DNA of 64,000 bases from Mesaphorura yosii (GCA_009869945.1 WIXG01000015.1:62001-126000), one strand, 5' to 3'. Numbered from the stretch's first letter, positions 15,001 to 28,900 are shown. Notes: generated from the sequence alone by a model not told the origin. Translations and numbers: made by a program.

Positions 15001-18000
15001 CAGCAACTTCAGACAAAAAACTGTAAACAAGAAGGATGGCCGACCATGGCCAAAACCTAGAAGGACAAAGCTGATGCTGAACCATTGGAGAAAGGCAAAG
15101 GTAAAAGCAAGAAGCAAAGAAGGGCAACAAGGACGAAGAAAACAAGAACGCCAAGTCCGTAGAAACTGTTGTGTTGTGTTGCTGGACTGGTACTCTTTCA
15201 TCTCGTCATCATGTATCCATATTATGGTACAGTAATACACCTATAATAATATTCTGTTCGTAAACAAAGAAGTGGAGAAGTGGAGGCTGCTGGATACTCC
15301 CGCATTTCGCTGCTCTCACATGATGCATGGACCAATATGATGGCAATAGTAGAAGGAGCAAGACCGACCGACAAGCAAACAGGAGAAAGCAGTAGCAGGC
15401 GTTGGCAAACTTTGTTTTCCTTTCTGCTCATAATATCAAATCTAATCAGTTCAAGTGTCTATCAGAAGCAGTGCGAGCGCTGTGTGCCGCGGTAAACAAG
15501 AGTAGTTCAAAGCAGAGCAGAGCAAAATTCTCGTGAAGAGCAGCTTCAACTTCAACCGTAAAAACAAAAGTAAACAGGAGTTGCCGAAGAGACCGGTCGG
15601 CACGAGTACCAAAATTCATGCTAAGACGGAAATGAGAATTGCGCTTTCTCATATCAAAACAGTTTTTCAGCTTTTCCCTGAAAAATATAGAACAGGATCT
15701 CTACAGGACAGGAATTTTCTACTTTACCGGCCTGCGCTGTTGAGAAAAGATTACGCACGTGCATTTTATGGACTTGTAATAATTATGTCATATATTCTCA
15801 CAATAATTGATCAGTTGATAAGAAAATTATTTCGGTACTGGCAAGTCCAAGCCCAAAATGCCAGTGCTCAGGCCAAAGAATCTGTCAAACATGAATTATT
15901 GTATACACAGACTGGACATTTTCACTGACTGAACTGGCGTTGACACTTTTATGGCGACAACTCTCCAGAAATTACAACCCCATTGGTGACGGTAACAGAG
16001 TTATGAGAGCACTAAATATGAGTCTGGAGCCCATTTGGAGTGGTAAATATGAAACTGGCCCTGTAAAAGCATGGCATAAAAGTATACGTGCTCAACATCG
16101 ACATGAATTTTTATCTAAATTATTAATAGTGTATTGACCAATCGTAATTCGTAAGAGCAAGAGCAAAGGACCTACAATACAACGACATGACGCGGCTGGA
16201 GGAAGTGGAATGGGTTGTCGACAGAAACAGACGAGCAAGGTAAAAGCAGCAGAGCACAAAAGAAAACTGGACTGGACAGTGAAAGTTCTGAATAATGGCC
16301 CTAGCAGGTTTTAGAATTTAAACTATTCATAAAACGAAATGAAATGTCACATTTCACATTCGCATTTTTGATGAGAGGTCAAACTCGTGCTCTTTGTCTT
16401 TGCAACTCGTGAATTCAACTTTCGCAGAACTTCGGCTGAATTAGGTACTTAACAGACGACGATCTTTTGTTAACCACGAGCTATCTGTTTGATTGCAGAA
16501 GTTTTACATGGCGTGGACTGTTAACCTCTGAGCTCATTCTTCAGAATCGACAACCTTCTTGAGCTTTATGCAATTCTTCGAATTTACCACAAGCGCAAGC
16601 TTCCAGATCCTAGTTTATAACACATTCCATTGTTTTTGGCCTCCGCAGTAATAAATTCAGCGCATGCCAATGCCGAGCCTTTTTAGGATCCACAGTCTTG
16701 AGTTTCTATTATAATAAGTATCCAATAAACAGGCTTAGTCAGCGCGGTTCACACAAAGCCTTTTCCTGTTAACACGAGCGCGACCACGAACCCGAATATA
16801 AATTCTTGGTGCTATTGGATCTGAAGACCGACTTTCATTAAAGAAAACAGAAAACTCCTCCGGCACGAATATATGAATAAGAAGCGCTAACGTAGCATAG
16901 CGTTACACGATAACGAGGCCGCAGCAGGCAGCACTTGTGAAGGCAGCGGCATGGCAAAACGAAAGCAGAAACATTCAACAGGATGATCCTGCTGGCAAAA
17001 AATTACTACAAGCATAAAAAATGTTAAACGACACGTTTGAGAAGGATTTTAGTCTTAAAAGATTCCAAAGTGAGTGAATGTAATGCCTTGCTTGCTTGCT
17101 GTCGGTGCTCGTGCTTGTATTTGTGTCATGTACCCTCAGAAGAGGAGATGCTTTCACTTGCCCTCTGCTTGCTTGTCGAGAGAAGAATGAGTTTAACCTA
17201 CTCCATATTCTAACAGCATTAAATTCTCCTTCACACTATAGAGTCCTCTTTCTCGTTACATGCACTCACACTCGCTCTTCGAAACTCGCTCCTGTTAGAT
17301 TGTACAGGGCATGGAATCAAAAAGAGATTCCAATTACATTTAGCCGTTTACAACGAGGAAGGAGGCTTGCCTTGTGTATGTCTATATGTTAGTGTTATGT
17401 AAATTTCTCTTTTTATGATGAGATAATATAACGAAGAAAGAAAGATACTTTGTTTATAGTTTCTTGCAACTTTCACCAGCCAACTGCTCTGCTTGGCTTC
17501 TACGGTCTATATTTTTAAGGAGCTGCGATTGTGTCTGTGCCTTTGCCCGTACACAAGATCTCGTCGCAGTCGCAGAGATTACAGTATAGCATAGTTAAGC
17601 ATAGCAAGCTTAAAGTTCCAATAAGTTTGTCCAAAGCACCACCTTGTTACCACATTCTTGGAAAGGAAGCTAAAACTTTTCATCAAATTGGGCCATTACG
17701 GCGCACTGCCTGTCTTCGCGTGCGTGTAAATCGACATACAACTTGTCGAAGCATAAAATATGTACAAGAATCTGGCGTGTTGCATTATCGCTTTATCACA
17801 TATCGCATTATCGCGTCAACAGTTAACTCTGGGTGCCTATTTCCTGTCCATACTTTCCTTCGTGGATTGCACTAGTATCAACAATCAAAATCAAGACAGC
17901 ATGCGCTCTCAAGCTTCCAATTGCGTATTCCTCAATGTTTATACTTGCAATCAAAATCCGGCGAAATCAGTGTGTTCACTGTCTTGTATACGTACACATG

Positions 18001-21000
18001 AAAATGACAACTTTGTATAAAGAAAACTCAAAATTAATTAGAAGAAAGGTGTTAAACGAGTCAAAAAGTGAAAGATCAATCTGGAGGCTTACCTTTCTGT
18101 TCAGGAGAATTGAGAATGATGCCGTTCTCATCTTCTCACGTGCTTCCCACGACGTTTGCGTTTACGGGTGGACGATTCTTCTCTCGGCTCCTTTTAGATG
18201 TTTGATGTGGTCAGTCTTTCCGAGCGGTACTCTTCACGCGATCGATTGCCAATTACTCGCTCCCACACTACGACGATTGACGATTTAATCGTTCTGCACA
18301 CACATTAAAGGAAAAGTGGAATGGAATGGCTCGTGATTCGCGAAATGTGAGATTCTGGCCGCTTTCTGCTTGGAGGAATGACCACAAACAGGTTGTCGTT
18401 GTCACTGGTTGGCTTCGGCTTTTCTTCAGTTATTTTGCTGTTTGTCACCTCACACACGTCGGGTTGGCCTGGTTGCTTTCGCTGCATACAAAGAATACAA
18501 TGAACGTGATTTAATAACTAAGCGAACGTTGATTGAATTAGACTTCATACACTTCAAATATGTGCAGTGAAAGTAAAGAAACTTCAATGCAGTGCACAGC
18601 GCACAGAAACTGAATTACCAGACACTATTGAATTTACACGAGACACACTTTCTACACATGGAAAATGGCAGACGGCAGACGAAATGAAAAAGAAAGACGA
18701 GGACACCCGGCCGCATTTGCACTGCTCACTGCTTGCTTGTATGATTGCGAGATTGTAACTGTGACTGTGACTGCTTTAACGAAGTTCTCAAAATCTACTT
18801 TTCTCTTAGATCCAGTCTGACTTCGTTATCTTTCTCTTCTTCTTCTGCTTCTTCGAGCTACTTTCTCAATGCAATCCGGTTGTATTGAATGAAAGAGCAA
18901 AGTTTTGCAACAAATTTATGCCAAAAACGACGAATGAGTCCTTAGTGCTCTGCCATTCCCGTGTTTGCCTTGCTGTTCACCTGTCTTAGTTCGTCTTCAT
19001 AAAGCATTGTATTGCACTGCATTGAGACAGAGGAGAACAATGTCGCACTGAAAACCAATAGTGCAAAGCACAATAACTGTCTTCGGTCAAAGGAGTGTAC
19101 TAGACCTCGCCGTGTCGGACGACGACGGACAGCATTTGTATCGAATTGGCTCAATTGGCAAAGTACAAAATTCGTGAATCAAAGAGTAAGCGGCATAAAT
19201 TACAAAGTTTCGCAATATGACACCATGCCGAATGCCTGCGCTTGTTGCAGCGACACAATTTGTCAGTGGACGGTCCACGAAGAAAGAAAGAATTGCACGC
19301 AGTGCAGACGCAGGCGGCAAAGGCAACAAATGGACAAATAGCCTGACGGTGACTGGTGGCGTGTGGAGCCCCAACCAATTTCACAGTTCATCCCAAATCA
19401 AAACCAATAACAGAAAAAGCTGATGCGAATAATGAATAGTGAGAGAATTCACTTACCTTGTCCGTCTGTCAGTCGTTCTTTTCTCACGCACTGAATTCAC
19501 CGTGCCGTGCTCGTGCTCGGTCCACGTACTCTCACTGGCAAGTGAATGTGAGTTTTTTCAGCACGAATCGGTTTAAAAAAAAAGAACTGTTGCGTTGTTA
19601 TGATGTGAATGCTTGCACTGCGCGGATAGAAAAACTGAACAGAGTGTGGAACTTTCACGCAAGTCTCTTCGGTTCGTGGCAGGCTAGACCGACTGCGAGA
19701 CTTGGATTGGAGTTGGTTTCATTCAGCTCTTGCTTTTGCCCTTAGCCCGTCTCTTCCTGTCTTTCTCCATTCCTGCTTTTTGCTACGACCTAAGGATATG
19801 AGCTACGGCTGGCTGGAGCATTCCAGTCTGTAGCGGACTGAGTTCGTGTTATCGTATTGGAACTAGAATTTAGAGACTTCTACAACTTCTACGATTATTG
19901 CACTGCATTGCTATAGCTGTGGACTGTCGTGAATACGATACAGAACACAGATGCACACTTCTGACAAAGTTCGGTGCACTGTTCTGCCTGAAAAGACCAG
20001 AGTAATAGGAAATAGTGTGATTCTATTAGTAGGCTCCCTTCAGTACACTTTTTATATTATTACTTTCACATTTGAAGCTGTCTATTTCTTGTCTATGACT
20101 TGGTGTTGGAGCAGAGTAAGACACAACTGAAAGACTGAACTGCACTGCATTTCCAATCGTACTCGTACTTGATGAGTCTAATAGTTTTGGAAACAGCACA
20201 TGACTTTCGCCAAGCAATGAAGTACAATGAAAGACCTTGCATGACTCAGCGTTCATTATTTCAGAGGCCGTAGCAGCACTGGAACTGGAACACCGAAACC
20301 GAAAGGCATGAGACAGGTGAGGAGACGAGAACGGAGGCAAGAACGGAGGCGAGAGGAAAAGGAACTGCACGGTCTGAAGTGCGTAACCATTATCATAAAT
20401 TGACACAAATAACAGGTTTATTGAATAGTCATCAAGTTCCGCAGAACCGTACGCGACCGTACGCCTTAGCCTACGGTGACTCATAAAGAAAGAAGTATCG
20501 GCGAATTGTGAATTCAAAATTACACAGCCAAATCAGGCAGACAGGAGGAACGGAGGAAGCGACGAAAATTGGAATGGAATTGGAAAAGTCAGGCAGTATC
20601 AACAAATAAAAGTGGGTTATTATTCAAAAAGTGAATAGAGCAGAAAAGACGAGGATCGAAGATTGCAATCAATCAAAGAATACGTGAGTTGTGGGACAAA
20701 GTCAAGTCAATTCCTGCTTCTGCCGCCAGGGCAGGCAGGGAATTAAAGAATCGCGACAAGAGCCAGACGACCTCGTCCCAGTAATAAGCTCCTATTCAAA
20801 TGTAAACAAGAAAATTATGGAAGAGTCAGAGAAGAAGGAAGAAGTAAATTAAATTTTTATTTCATTTTTTGCATCTCTCCAGGAATCCATCCCACTTTCA
20901 CCTGCTATCTGCTCTGTTCCCGAGTGAAACTGATGGAGAGCCAATACCAACGAAAAGTAGCGTAACACTGGCACGGCGAGAACTCACGTCGTCTGTTAAC

Positions 21001-21971
21001 TCAATTCTAGCATCTAGCTAAGCCAAGGCAGGGCCAGAAGCGGGCTGAGCGTCAAGTGTGGATTAAGTGTCAATCGCTTGACTTCATGCCTTCTGGATAC
21101 AACATTTCATTCTTGTGGCGGAATGGCGAGGTTTGAAAGACTGCTTGAACTCGAGCTAACAATAATATTATTATGAGGCAAATCCCTTGTGTTGTGCTTA
21201 GTGTTGGAGCCTAAATTAGTCTCCTAAAAGGTGTATTGCCAGTACGGCCCCAAAGTCAAACTTCACAGATTACAAATCAGCCATCCTGATTCTTGAAGGA
21301 TAAATCCGTGCAGGCAGGCAGGAAAACAGGGATCATTTGATAATTTGTCCTTGTCCTATTTAAATCGTTCGCGTACTGGCAATCAGACAAAATGGATTAA
21401 TTTAGCGTGTCAGCCTGTCCTGCCCTGCCATGGCCGTAAGAAGCGAAAAGAAGAAAGGTGTTGGCTCTGAGTGATGAATTCTTATCTCTACTCAGCTGGC
21501 GACATTCCTTGTTTTACTTTTGCTTTGCTTCCGCTGTTGTTGCTGTTGCCGGTACTCCAATTACTCTCCCTATCATTTATTTGCAGCCCGGCCAAGAGCT
21601 TTCTTGTACTATTATTGCTTTTGCTATTATCGGCTATGTATTATTCAACTTTCAAGACGACTCAGCTAAAGCTTTTTATGTAATCCCTTTACAAAGACAG
21701 GCCGAGTTGGAATTTTCAATACCCAATGCGATGTAATGCAATGCGAGAGGACTGGTTTTTAGTGGAGAGACAATTCTTTTAAACTGTATTAGCTTGGCTT
21801 CAGCTTTTAGTAATGCCACTGTGCTACGATGCATTTTGGTGATTCTGGTCCGCGGCGTGTCGTCTTAGTCAGTCAGTTCATCTCTCTTTCACTGCCCTAT
21901 TTCTTGGTTCATTGAATCTTATTGAATAAATTCATTTGGTCTTCGTCCTTCATCCACTTCGAATATCAAAT
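12001..21971. other. gene-free stretch, central part
   Basis: No supported gene. A GACT tetranucleotide repeated four times sits at about 13400-13416, and a TTC-rich pyrimidine run lies around 18830-18850. Several frames of 100-160 codons occur (for example 14812-15240 minus, 15533-15928 plus, 20026-20517 minus), but they overlap one another on both strands, lack recognisable domains and have no partner exons. I treat them as chance frames. No mobile element with defined ends was found in this part. Confidence 0.55.
13400..13416. repeat. GACT tetranucleotide microsatellite
   Basis: Four tandem copies of GACT in an otherwise unremarkable gene-free stretch. Confidence 0.75.
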
Positions 21972-22388
21972 ATGAGTGCGACCACTTCTAGAATTGAGTC
22001 GCTCGGCCCATCCATATCCAAAACCTTACGAAAAGAAAGGATATCGCCTGAAACATGCAGCTTTCATGATGCTTTTGAAAAGTTGTTCATCAAATTTCCT
22101 GTAAAATTCCGTTTAGGCTTTATCTCTTCATTTTTCCAAATGGCAGAGGCAGAGTTTGAGAGCATGAGCATTGAAAATGAGCACGCACGCAGCTGCAGCT
22201 TAGAGCTTGGTAGAAATGAATTCATCCTTCAGCTATCTGAGCCGCCGACGCTCTCTTGCTTGCCTGCCTCCTGTCTAATGTCAGGGGACAAATATATAAA
22301 AATAGTTGCTGAAGAACTCACACTCATTGGAGCCACTTCGCGTTCATTCTTGCAAGGGAAAGCCGTTGCCTGTGAAAGCGCCCAGTGA
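21972..22388 (+). CDS. possible single-exon protein, 138 aa, unknown
   Basis: An ATG at 21972 opens a frame of 138 codons ending in TGA at 22388. The predicted product starts MSATTSRIESLG and has a mixed composition (Ser, Glu, Lys, Leu) without transmembrane segments, signal peptide or repeats. Codon usage looks plausible for a coding exon and the frame is long for this AT-rich gene-poor surrounding. I do not recognise any family, and there is no partner exon, clear promoter or poly(A) signal. It could equally be a chance frame. It is listed only because it is the best coding candidate in the first 25 kb. Confidence 0.2.
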   Translation: MSATTSRIESLGPSISKTLRKERISPETCSFHDAFEKLFIKFPVKFRLGFISSFFQMAEAEFESMSIENEHARSCSLELGRNEFILQLSEPPTLSCLPASCLMSGDKYIKIVAEELTLIGATSRSFLQGKAVACESAQ

Positions 22389-24375
22389 AAGAAGTAAAAA
22401 AGACGAAAATGAGACGAGGCGAAATGAGATGAGATGAAGGAGTTTTTGAAAGTTTACAGTTTTTCATTGGTATTTACAATGTATGACTGCTTGTATGCCT
22501 TTCATGGCACTGGCACGGCAATATTTGTTCTAGTGGAGGATAGAACTCTAAAACTCGACACGTGCGTCTATGAAAGTATGCTTATTTACTACGGTCCTGG
22601 TGTTCTATCATCATTTCGTTTCGCTACATCCCGTGCGCCACGCCATGCCATGCCACGCCGGAGCAGGGCTAGAGGGCACGTTCTCTCTTTACGTCCACGT
22701 AAATAGCGTCGTAGCATGTAGCATTTCTGGCATGTAGCGTCAGAAAGCCGTCGAAGAGGAAATTTCCTTCACTGCTCGCGCCCTGAAAACTGCTGTAATT
22801 TAAAGTTAAGCCACGCTGCGCGTTTTCACTTTTTAACTTTGGGCTTATACGTTTCTTTCACCCTCAGAACGCAGAACCACAATCGTGCTGGTGGTATTGC
22901 TTGGTTTGATGTTACTTTTCTACAAAACGAAACCCACTTCACTGCCAAGTACCTTCATTTTACGTTTACATGGTTGAAATGATCGCGTTTGTGGCTAGCT
23001 ACGAACAATTTAATACAATATATCATGTAATGAAACATGACTAAAAGCAATAATGTGCGGTGGTGGTGGTTTTTTCTTTGCGATGCAGAGGCACAAGTAC
23101 GTAATGGCAATGAGTTCTGAACCCAGAGGTGGTGTTAAGTGTATTTACCTCCTCCCTCGTCTCTCAGGCTGAATTGAGTTCAGCGGAGCAATTGAGTTAG
23201 TCTGGGCCCTGGATCCGCATGAGCACGTAGCACGAAGACAGGCAGCGAAGGATTATTTAGAAAAAATGAGAAACGCTTGCAAGTTGTTGCCTTGCAACTC
23301 GCAAAGGAGTAAAGTGCTTTTTCCAGTTAAAAATCTTATCAAAATGTGTGTAGTATGTTTCTATTTCTGTGCGGCACGTCGCGACTCACGAGCCTCTCAG
23401 CTAGTCAAGCTCTCTGGTCTTTACATAATGTATGTACTCTCCAAATCACGGAGAAAACACGTGAATCAATACTAATGCATGTTCAGCATTAAGCACATGT
23501 GCTATAATGGAACTAAATATCAAGATTCGAGATATGGCCTACTTTACTTTGCAACAAATGTAATTGTGTGCTTTCATAAATAATAATAGCAAGAAATTAA
23601 GGTTGGGCAAAGGCAAGGCGAAGGCAAAAAGCACAGTAAAGTAAAGCAAACCTCCGACCAGAAAAAGTGCAAGTAAAAGATCTCAGATCTAAGAATCTGA
23701 GTCTAGTAAAGCGAAATCTTAGTAGCTCGCTCGAATAAAAACTTTTAATGAACTATTGAGTACTTTCTCCATTTACGATTTCACCAGATGAAAGTTTGAT
23801 ACTCTCCTGCTCTGCTCTCATTACAGCAGCACTGCAGCCACAGGCACGGCTGCAGCATTGAGACCAGACCGCAACTGATCTGATCTCTGTACTTCTTGGG
23901 TTCGTACTCCATAAATGAGAATGAGACACAGCCAAAAGGCGATGGCGATGAGAACGAAAAATCTTTCAGATATTTTTAGGATTATTCGTGCGAACGCAAA
24001 GGCGAAGATTTCTCGTGGCCGTGATAAAGAGCAGACTAGAAGCGATGATTTGCCCATACTGGACCGGCCATATTTTCGACTGTTGCAAGGGTAAAGTGGC
24101 CTCAGTCTCAAACCTAAGCCGCTATGCAAACATTCATCACGTACTAGTTCATATTCCAAGTGTGTGCAGCACATTCGCCAATCGCCATTCACACCGCAGC
24201 CGCTCAGGCCCATGTCCAAGACGCAGACGGGCTTAACACTAATTTGCGAATTTATGAACGTTGTGGAGAGGAATGGGAATATGAAAAGCGGATGAAGTGG
24301 AAACACACACCGACACGGCCGACCCTGTTTTACATTCAGTGCGAAACGCGTAGACGTACAGGCTCAGACCACGAG

Positions 24376-24801
24376 AGTAGGTACTACAACCCATAAAAGT
24401 GGCAGGATGTGGTAGTGGTTCCATGCGGCAGTATGGTAGACCAGGAGTTGTCAGTGTGGTGGTGGTCTCCGCTGGGCCCGAAATTGTCTATGTGGTGGTG
24501 GTCCCGCCCATGTGGTGGTGGTCCCGCCCATGTGGTGGACCCGAAGCCAGTGTGGTAGCCCCAAGTTGTCGCTAAATATTTTTGTCAGCAATCTAAAGTT
24601 TTATGAGGAAACAGGTGTGCATGAGGGTGTAAAAACACTCAATGAGTGAGTGAAAACATTCAAACAAAAGTTCGGGGGTGCCCGTCAGGTAGTATGGGGG
24701 CAGTCATATCAGTCACCATATCAGCGACAACTTGGGACCACCACACTGCCGCATGGGACCACCACCATAACCTGCCACTTTTATGGGTTGTAGTACCTAC
24801 T
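24376..24801. mobile_element. MITE-like foldback element with 5-bp target duplication
   Basis: A 426-bp nonautonomous DNA element. It starts AGTAGGTACTACAAC and ends with the reverse complement, GTTGTAGTACCTACT. The inverted repeats extend inwards about 75 bp with roughly 85% identity; both arms contain CCCATAAAAGTGGCAGG or its complement. The element is flanked on both sides by ACGAG (24371-24375 and 24802-24806), a perfect 5-bp target site duplication. The interior holds a 20-bp GTGG-rich unit repeated in tandem at 24491-24530 with a partial third copy. It encodes nothing. Neither the termini nor the 5-bp duplication match a superfamily I can name with confidence. Transib makes 5-bp duplications, but its termini begin CAC, unlike these. 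Confidence 0.8.
24491..24540. repeat. 20-bp tandem repeat inside the MITE
   Basis: The unit TGTGGTGGTGGTCCCGCCCA occurs at 24491-24510 and again at 24511-24530, followed by a truncated copy starting at 24531. It lies in the left half of the foldback element and resembles the GTGGTGG-rich inner part of its own inverted repeat. The tandem repeat may therefore have grown by slippage or by repair of the hairpin. Confidence 0.75.
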
Positions 24802-24806
24802 ACGAG

Positions 24807-25902
24807 CACTGGAAAGAAGAAAGTAGAAAGTAGAAAGTGCACAAGTGAGATTGCTTGCTTGGAAAGCATAACAGCACATAAATTTGGCTTTTTATTATAA
24901 TTTGTTATTTTTCTCATACATTGCGCAAATATTGTAGCGGGTATTGCATTCCATAAGACAATATTAATAATATACGCAGAGCAGAGTACATTTCTTGGAA
25001 CATATTTTCATGATTATTATTAAGACGACCAAGCCTTAGACGCATGGCAAAGTACCTTCTTTACTTTTGCATTTTTGTTAAGCCTCCTCTAGCTTTGACG
25101 GCAACATCGAGTACAAAAAATTAAGCCAGCATAAAAATGATGTGGTACTTTTCCATTCTTTGCGTACAAATATTGAATGTGGACATTACATGTTCCTTTG
25201 TCTAAAAGGAACGCTTTGATTACGCTTCGCACTTTTCATTTTATAAATCCTGATTAATTTTGCAGGTTTTTCCCATTTCCAGAAAATGCGTCGCTGGCCA
25301 TTTCTTGCAAAACTCACGGGCAACCAACCCAAACTCAACCTAGCTTAAAGAACAACAATTTCGTCAATCAGTAAAATAGTAAAATCTAGGCGTAAAATGA
25401 CCTGTACAGTGGGGCACGCTTCCTTAACGCTGAACCCAATATTAAGCCTATCTGAATCTCACGAAAGAATAGAACGACGAGCATCAATGACTAGAGTAAT
25501 TTTCTAACTAAAAAAAGAAAGCTAGAGACATAATTCTTTCGAATTGGAAACGTGAACTGAACACAAGGTTTGTGAGTTGGCCGTTTCGCTATAGCCTATC
25601 TGAAGATTTATCACAAAAGCATTGTAATTTATTTTGGCTTGCATAGGCATTAAGAGTAAAATTACATTCAGTTAAAGGCAACTTTTTCACGATCATTCAT
25701 GAATTGTTAAATCAACCAAGTGTTCTGTGTTTCGGGTTCGGGTTGTTATTATCAAATTTCCTTTGGAGGACGGTTGATGGTCCACAGAACTTCTGTTTAA
25801 TGGGGAGGGAGTATTTAGTCAGCACAACTAAACTCTTCGCAAGCAACGTCAAGTCAAGCAACATGCAACGTGATGCACTCAGCAAATCTAAAGTTGTACA
25901 AT
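24807..25902. other. 3' flank of HPS3, no gene
   Basis: About 1.1 kb between the MITE and the HPS3 stop codon with no supported coding exon. A minus-strand AATAAA (TTTATT on the plus strand) at 25628-25633 is a candidate HPS3 poly(A) signal, 270 bp beyond the stop. Nothing else stands out. Confidence 0.5.
25628..25633 (-). terminator. candidate poly(A) signal for HPS3
   Basis: AATAAA on the minus strand, 270 bp downstream of the HPS3 stop codon. It is the nearest canonical hexamer I noticed on that strand. Confidence 0.4.
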
Positions 25903-28900
25903 CTACGTATCTTTGAGATACTCTTCTGCCATTGCAACAACTTTTGTCGTGGCGGCATTCGCAAGGTCAATTCTTCTGCAGGCAGCATGGAATTTGGCAT
26001 TCTCATCTTTCTTGTCGAGTACATGTTCCAATTCTGCAGGATTCAAAGTGTTGGCAAGATGGAGATACGCACCTGTGAAAAAAAATCACGTCGTTTCTAA
26101 TTTATAACTGAATGAAGCATTCATGAAAGCGTAGACGAACTTACTTTCAATAATTGTCGTGAATATATCCGCATTTACTGTGTCTGTTTTAATTTTCTCC
26201 TTCAGTTTTGAGATCAGAATTTTCCATTTCTTCGGGTCTTTTCCAAACATTTCCTGTACATAACAAGCGTCATCACATTCTTGTGAAGCAAAGGATTCGC
26301 AATTCGTGTCCAGGCTAAAGAGTTTACCTTGGCGTATAACATCAATACCAACGGATGATTCGATATCAAAGTGTTGATGACTGCGTCCGGTGACTGAGAC
26401 AGCAACTTCATGCACACGTGAACAGGAGAATTGGGACTTCCGCGTTGAACCAGAATGCTGCCAATTAATTCCTCGAGGCCAGGTGTGTGACCATACTCGC
26501 TTCCAAGAAGACTCTATCAACCATAAAAGGAACCCGTAAAACCTACTATTACAATGTCACATAATTTTACATTGCAGGCTCTTTTTCACATACCGAGAGC
26601 TTGATAAAGTATTCCTTGCTTTCTAACGAAGGGAACAAGGATTCGTCTCCATTTTCTGACGGATGTTGCTGTCGCGCTTGTAATTCAGGGACAATTTGAT
26701 TTATGAAGTCAGGAATTTTGCCGAACCGAATCCATGCCTGATCAAATCTGGCAGTCCCGGGTTTCAAGGGTAAGCTGGTTATTGATGAAACCGCGAGTGG
26801 TGAAGAATTGCTTTGAACCAGACTGGCGTCTTTCGTGATGTCTTTTTGTTTGTTTGGAGAGTCTGGCGGTGGTGTTGACGGAATTTTCACTGATATATGA
26901 GTTAAATAAGCTCTAACCAATGAGTGCAGAGCCCGTATTTCATCTTGTTGGGAAAGCATTGGAGACTTCTCTGCTTTCCTTTTAACATTTAGTTCTTCAG
27001 CAAAGTAATTCTCCAAAAGTGCCATCAGATCTTTTCCTAAGGTCTTTTGTACTTCAATTTCGGCATTGAGATTCACGCCTTGAGAAAATGCCACCAATAT
27101 GTCAGCAATTGGAACTTTCCCATTCATTACAGCTTCATTTAAGACCTGCAGCATTTGAACATGTTCAAGAAATATAATTATTCTACCTGAAGCTTAAAGT
27201 GTAATGCTCTCACCTGAATATGAACAGTAGCATTGGCTGACGACAGACAGACCAGAAGATCTGACAAGCAGGCTTGGCCTTTCTTGTGGTCGAGTAACAA
27301 ATTCCAGGGCAGTTTTAATTTTAAGTGCTTTTCCATCGCCTTACCCAAGACCTCCTTCACACTACTTCGTCCTTTCCTGTAGCTGCCATGCATGGTGACC
27401 AGCGTTAAGATCAGAGCCAAGCAATCATCTGCATTGAAATGGTCTGATGCAAGTACAGGGTTCAGTATCTGTAACACGTAAATCAAAACCACATGATCAA
27501 ATCTGCAGAAGACATACACTCAAGTTCCAAGTAAAAAGCTACCTCTGCCAGTCGCTTCGAATTGCACTCTCTAAACCACGGTACGTCAGTTGCTAGTGAA
27601 ATCATTGTCTTTGGGGAGGCAACGCTCAAAAACTCCAAGATTTGTCTGGATACAGTTGGAGAGAATGAATTCGAATCATCCACGGTTCGAGGTAAAGTTA
27701 TTTGAATGAATTTCACCAGCCCAGACGCAAGCTGGGGATCCTTGACCAGATCAGAACTCGCTGATGAGAATATGTACGGAATATCACATCCTGCTATCAT
27801 TAAATACGTGATTCCTTTGTCAATTGCATAGTCCAATTTGTTTTCGTCTAATGGCTCTCTTGTAGATTTGCGAAAATATTCGAATCCAATTAAACGTGTT
27901 ACTCTCTTGAAGTGATCCTCAATTGCGTTTCCTGAGTCCATGTTCTTCGTCATAATCTCTCTTAGAATTAAGTGTAATTCACAAATTAAGACGGAATATG
28001 CGTCGGGATTCGAGGTCTGATGTACCAAAGCTTCTTTCATAATATCCTTGTAGAGAACGTCCCAAGTCGGGCTGCGAAGAGTGTACGTCGTCCACAATGC
28101 TTCTCTGAAATTAGAATGTGAAATCAGTGGCATTGAATTGCTATAATTGTCAATTCGTAATTAACGCCAGAGCTTACTCATTCGATTTACGTTGAACTTC
28201 TGGTGTGTTAGTAGCACTGGCTTTCGCACTTGACACTGGAAAGTTCGTACCCGTGGTTGGTGTCGTTAGGACACAAACGCAATATTCATTACAGGCCATC
28301 ATTCGAGCCCCAATGAATGGTCTTATACCTATCAACACTGGACTTTCATCGCTAAGTGGGCAATCCTAACAAAACCAAATCTTTATATGATTTAAGATCG
28401 ATTTTTCGGATGCAGGAATTAGTTAGCTTCAATGTCAACTTACGTTCACGTATGTTTCAAACCCGTCGGTGTCTTTTAAAGCGTAGTACAAGCTTCTTGA
28501 GGTAAATGTTTCTAGCCCCGAGGTAGTAAGCGCGTGGAAGAACAAGGAGTCCGAGTTACAGGTAATCATGGTTGAAGTGAAGGAGTAGACTGCTTGACGA
28601 ACAACAAATGAATCTTTTCTTGTTGGAAGGTGATACGAAAACGCTTCTTTACATGTAGCAGCTACGAATGAGATTCCTCCTAGCTTATCTAAAGTAAACG
28701 AGAAGTAGTTACTACTATTAGATTAGATGTCCAATGAATTTTATGCTTTTTCTTGACTTTAGTAATTCTTACCTCGTATCCGAACCGGGCTCAATTCCAT
28801 TTGAATTAAATTATCTCCGAAGTCATTATTCTTGCTCACATGAATCCGCAGCAAATCTTCGATAAAATACCCACCCTCAGCGGTAGTCGACGAAAATAGG

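Noticed and set aside
14812-15240. Overlapping frames on both strands in a slightly GC-richer patch
   Set aside because: Three frames are open at once with no domain or partner exon. The patch may be a decayed element or exon, but nothing identifies it.
24371-24806. GTGG-rich tandem repeats as a CRISPR-like array
   Set aside because: There are only two and a half direct units without spacers, and they lie inside a foldback DNA element of a eukaryote.
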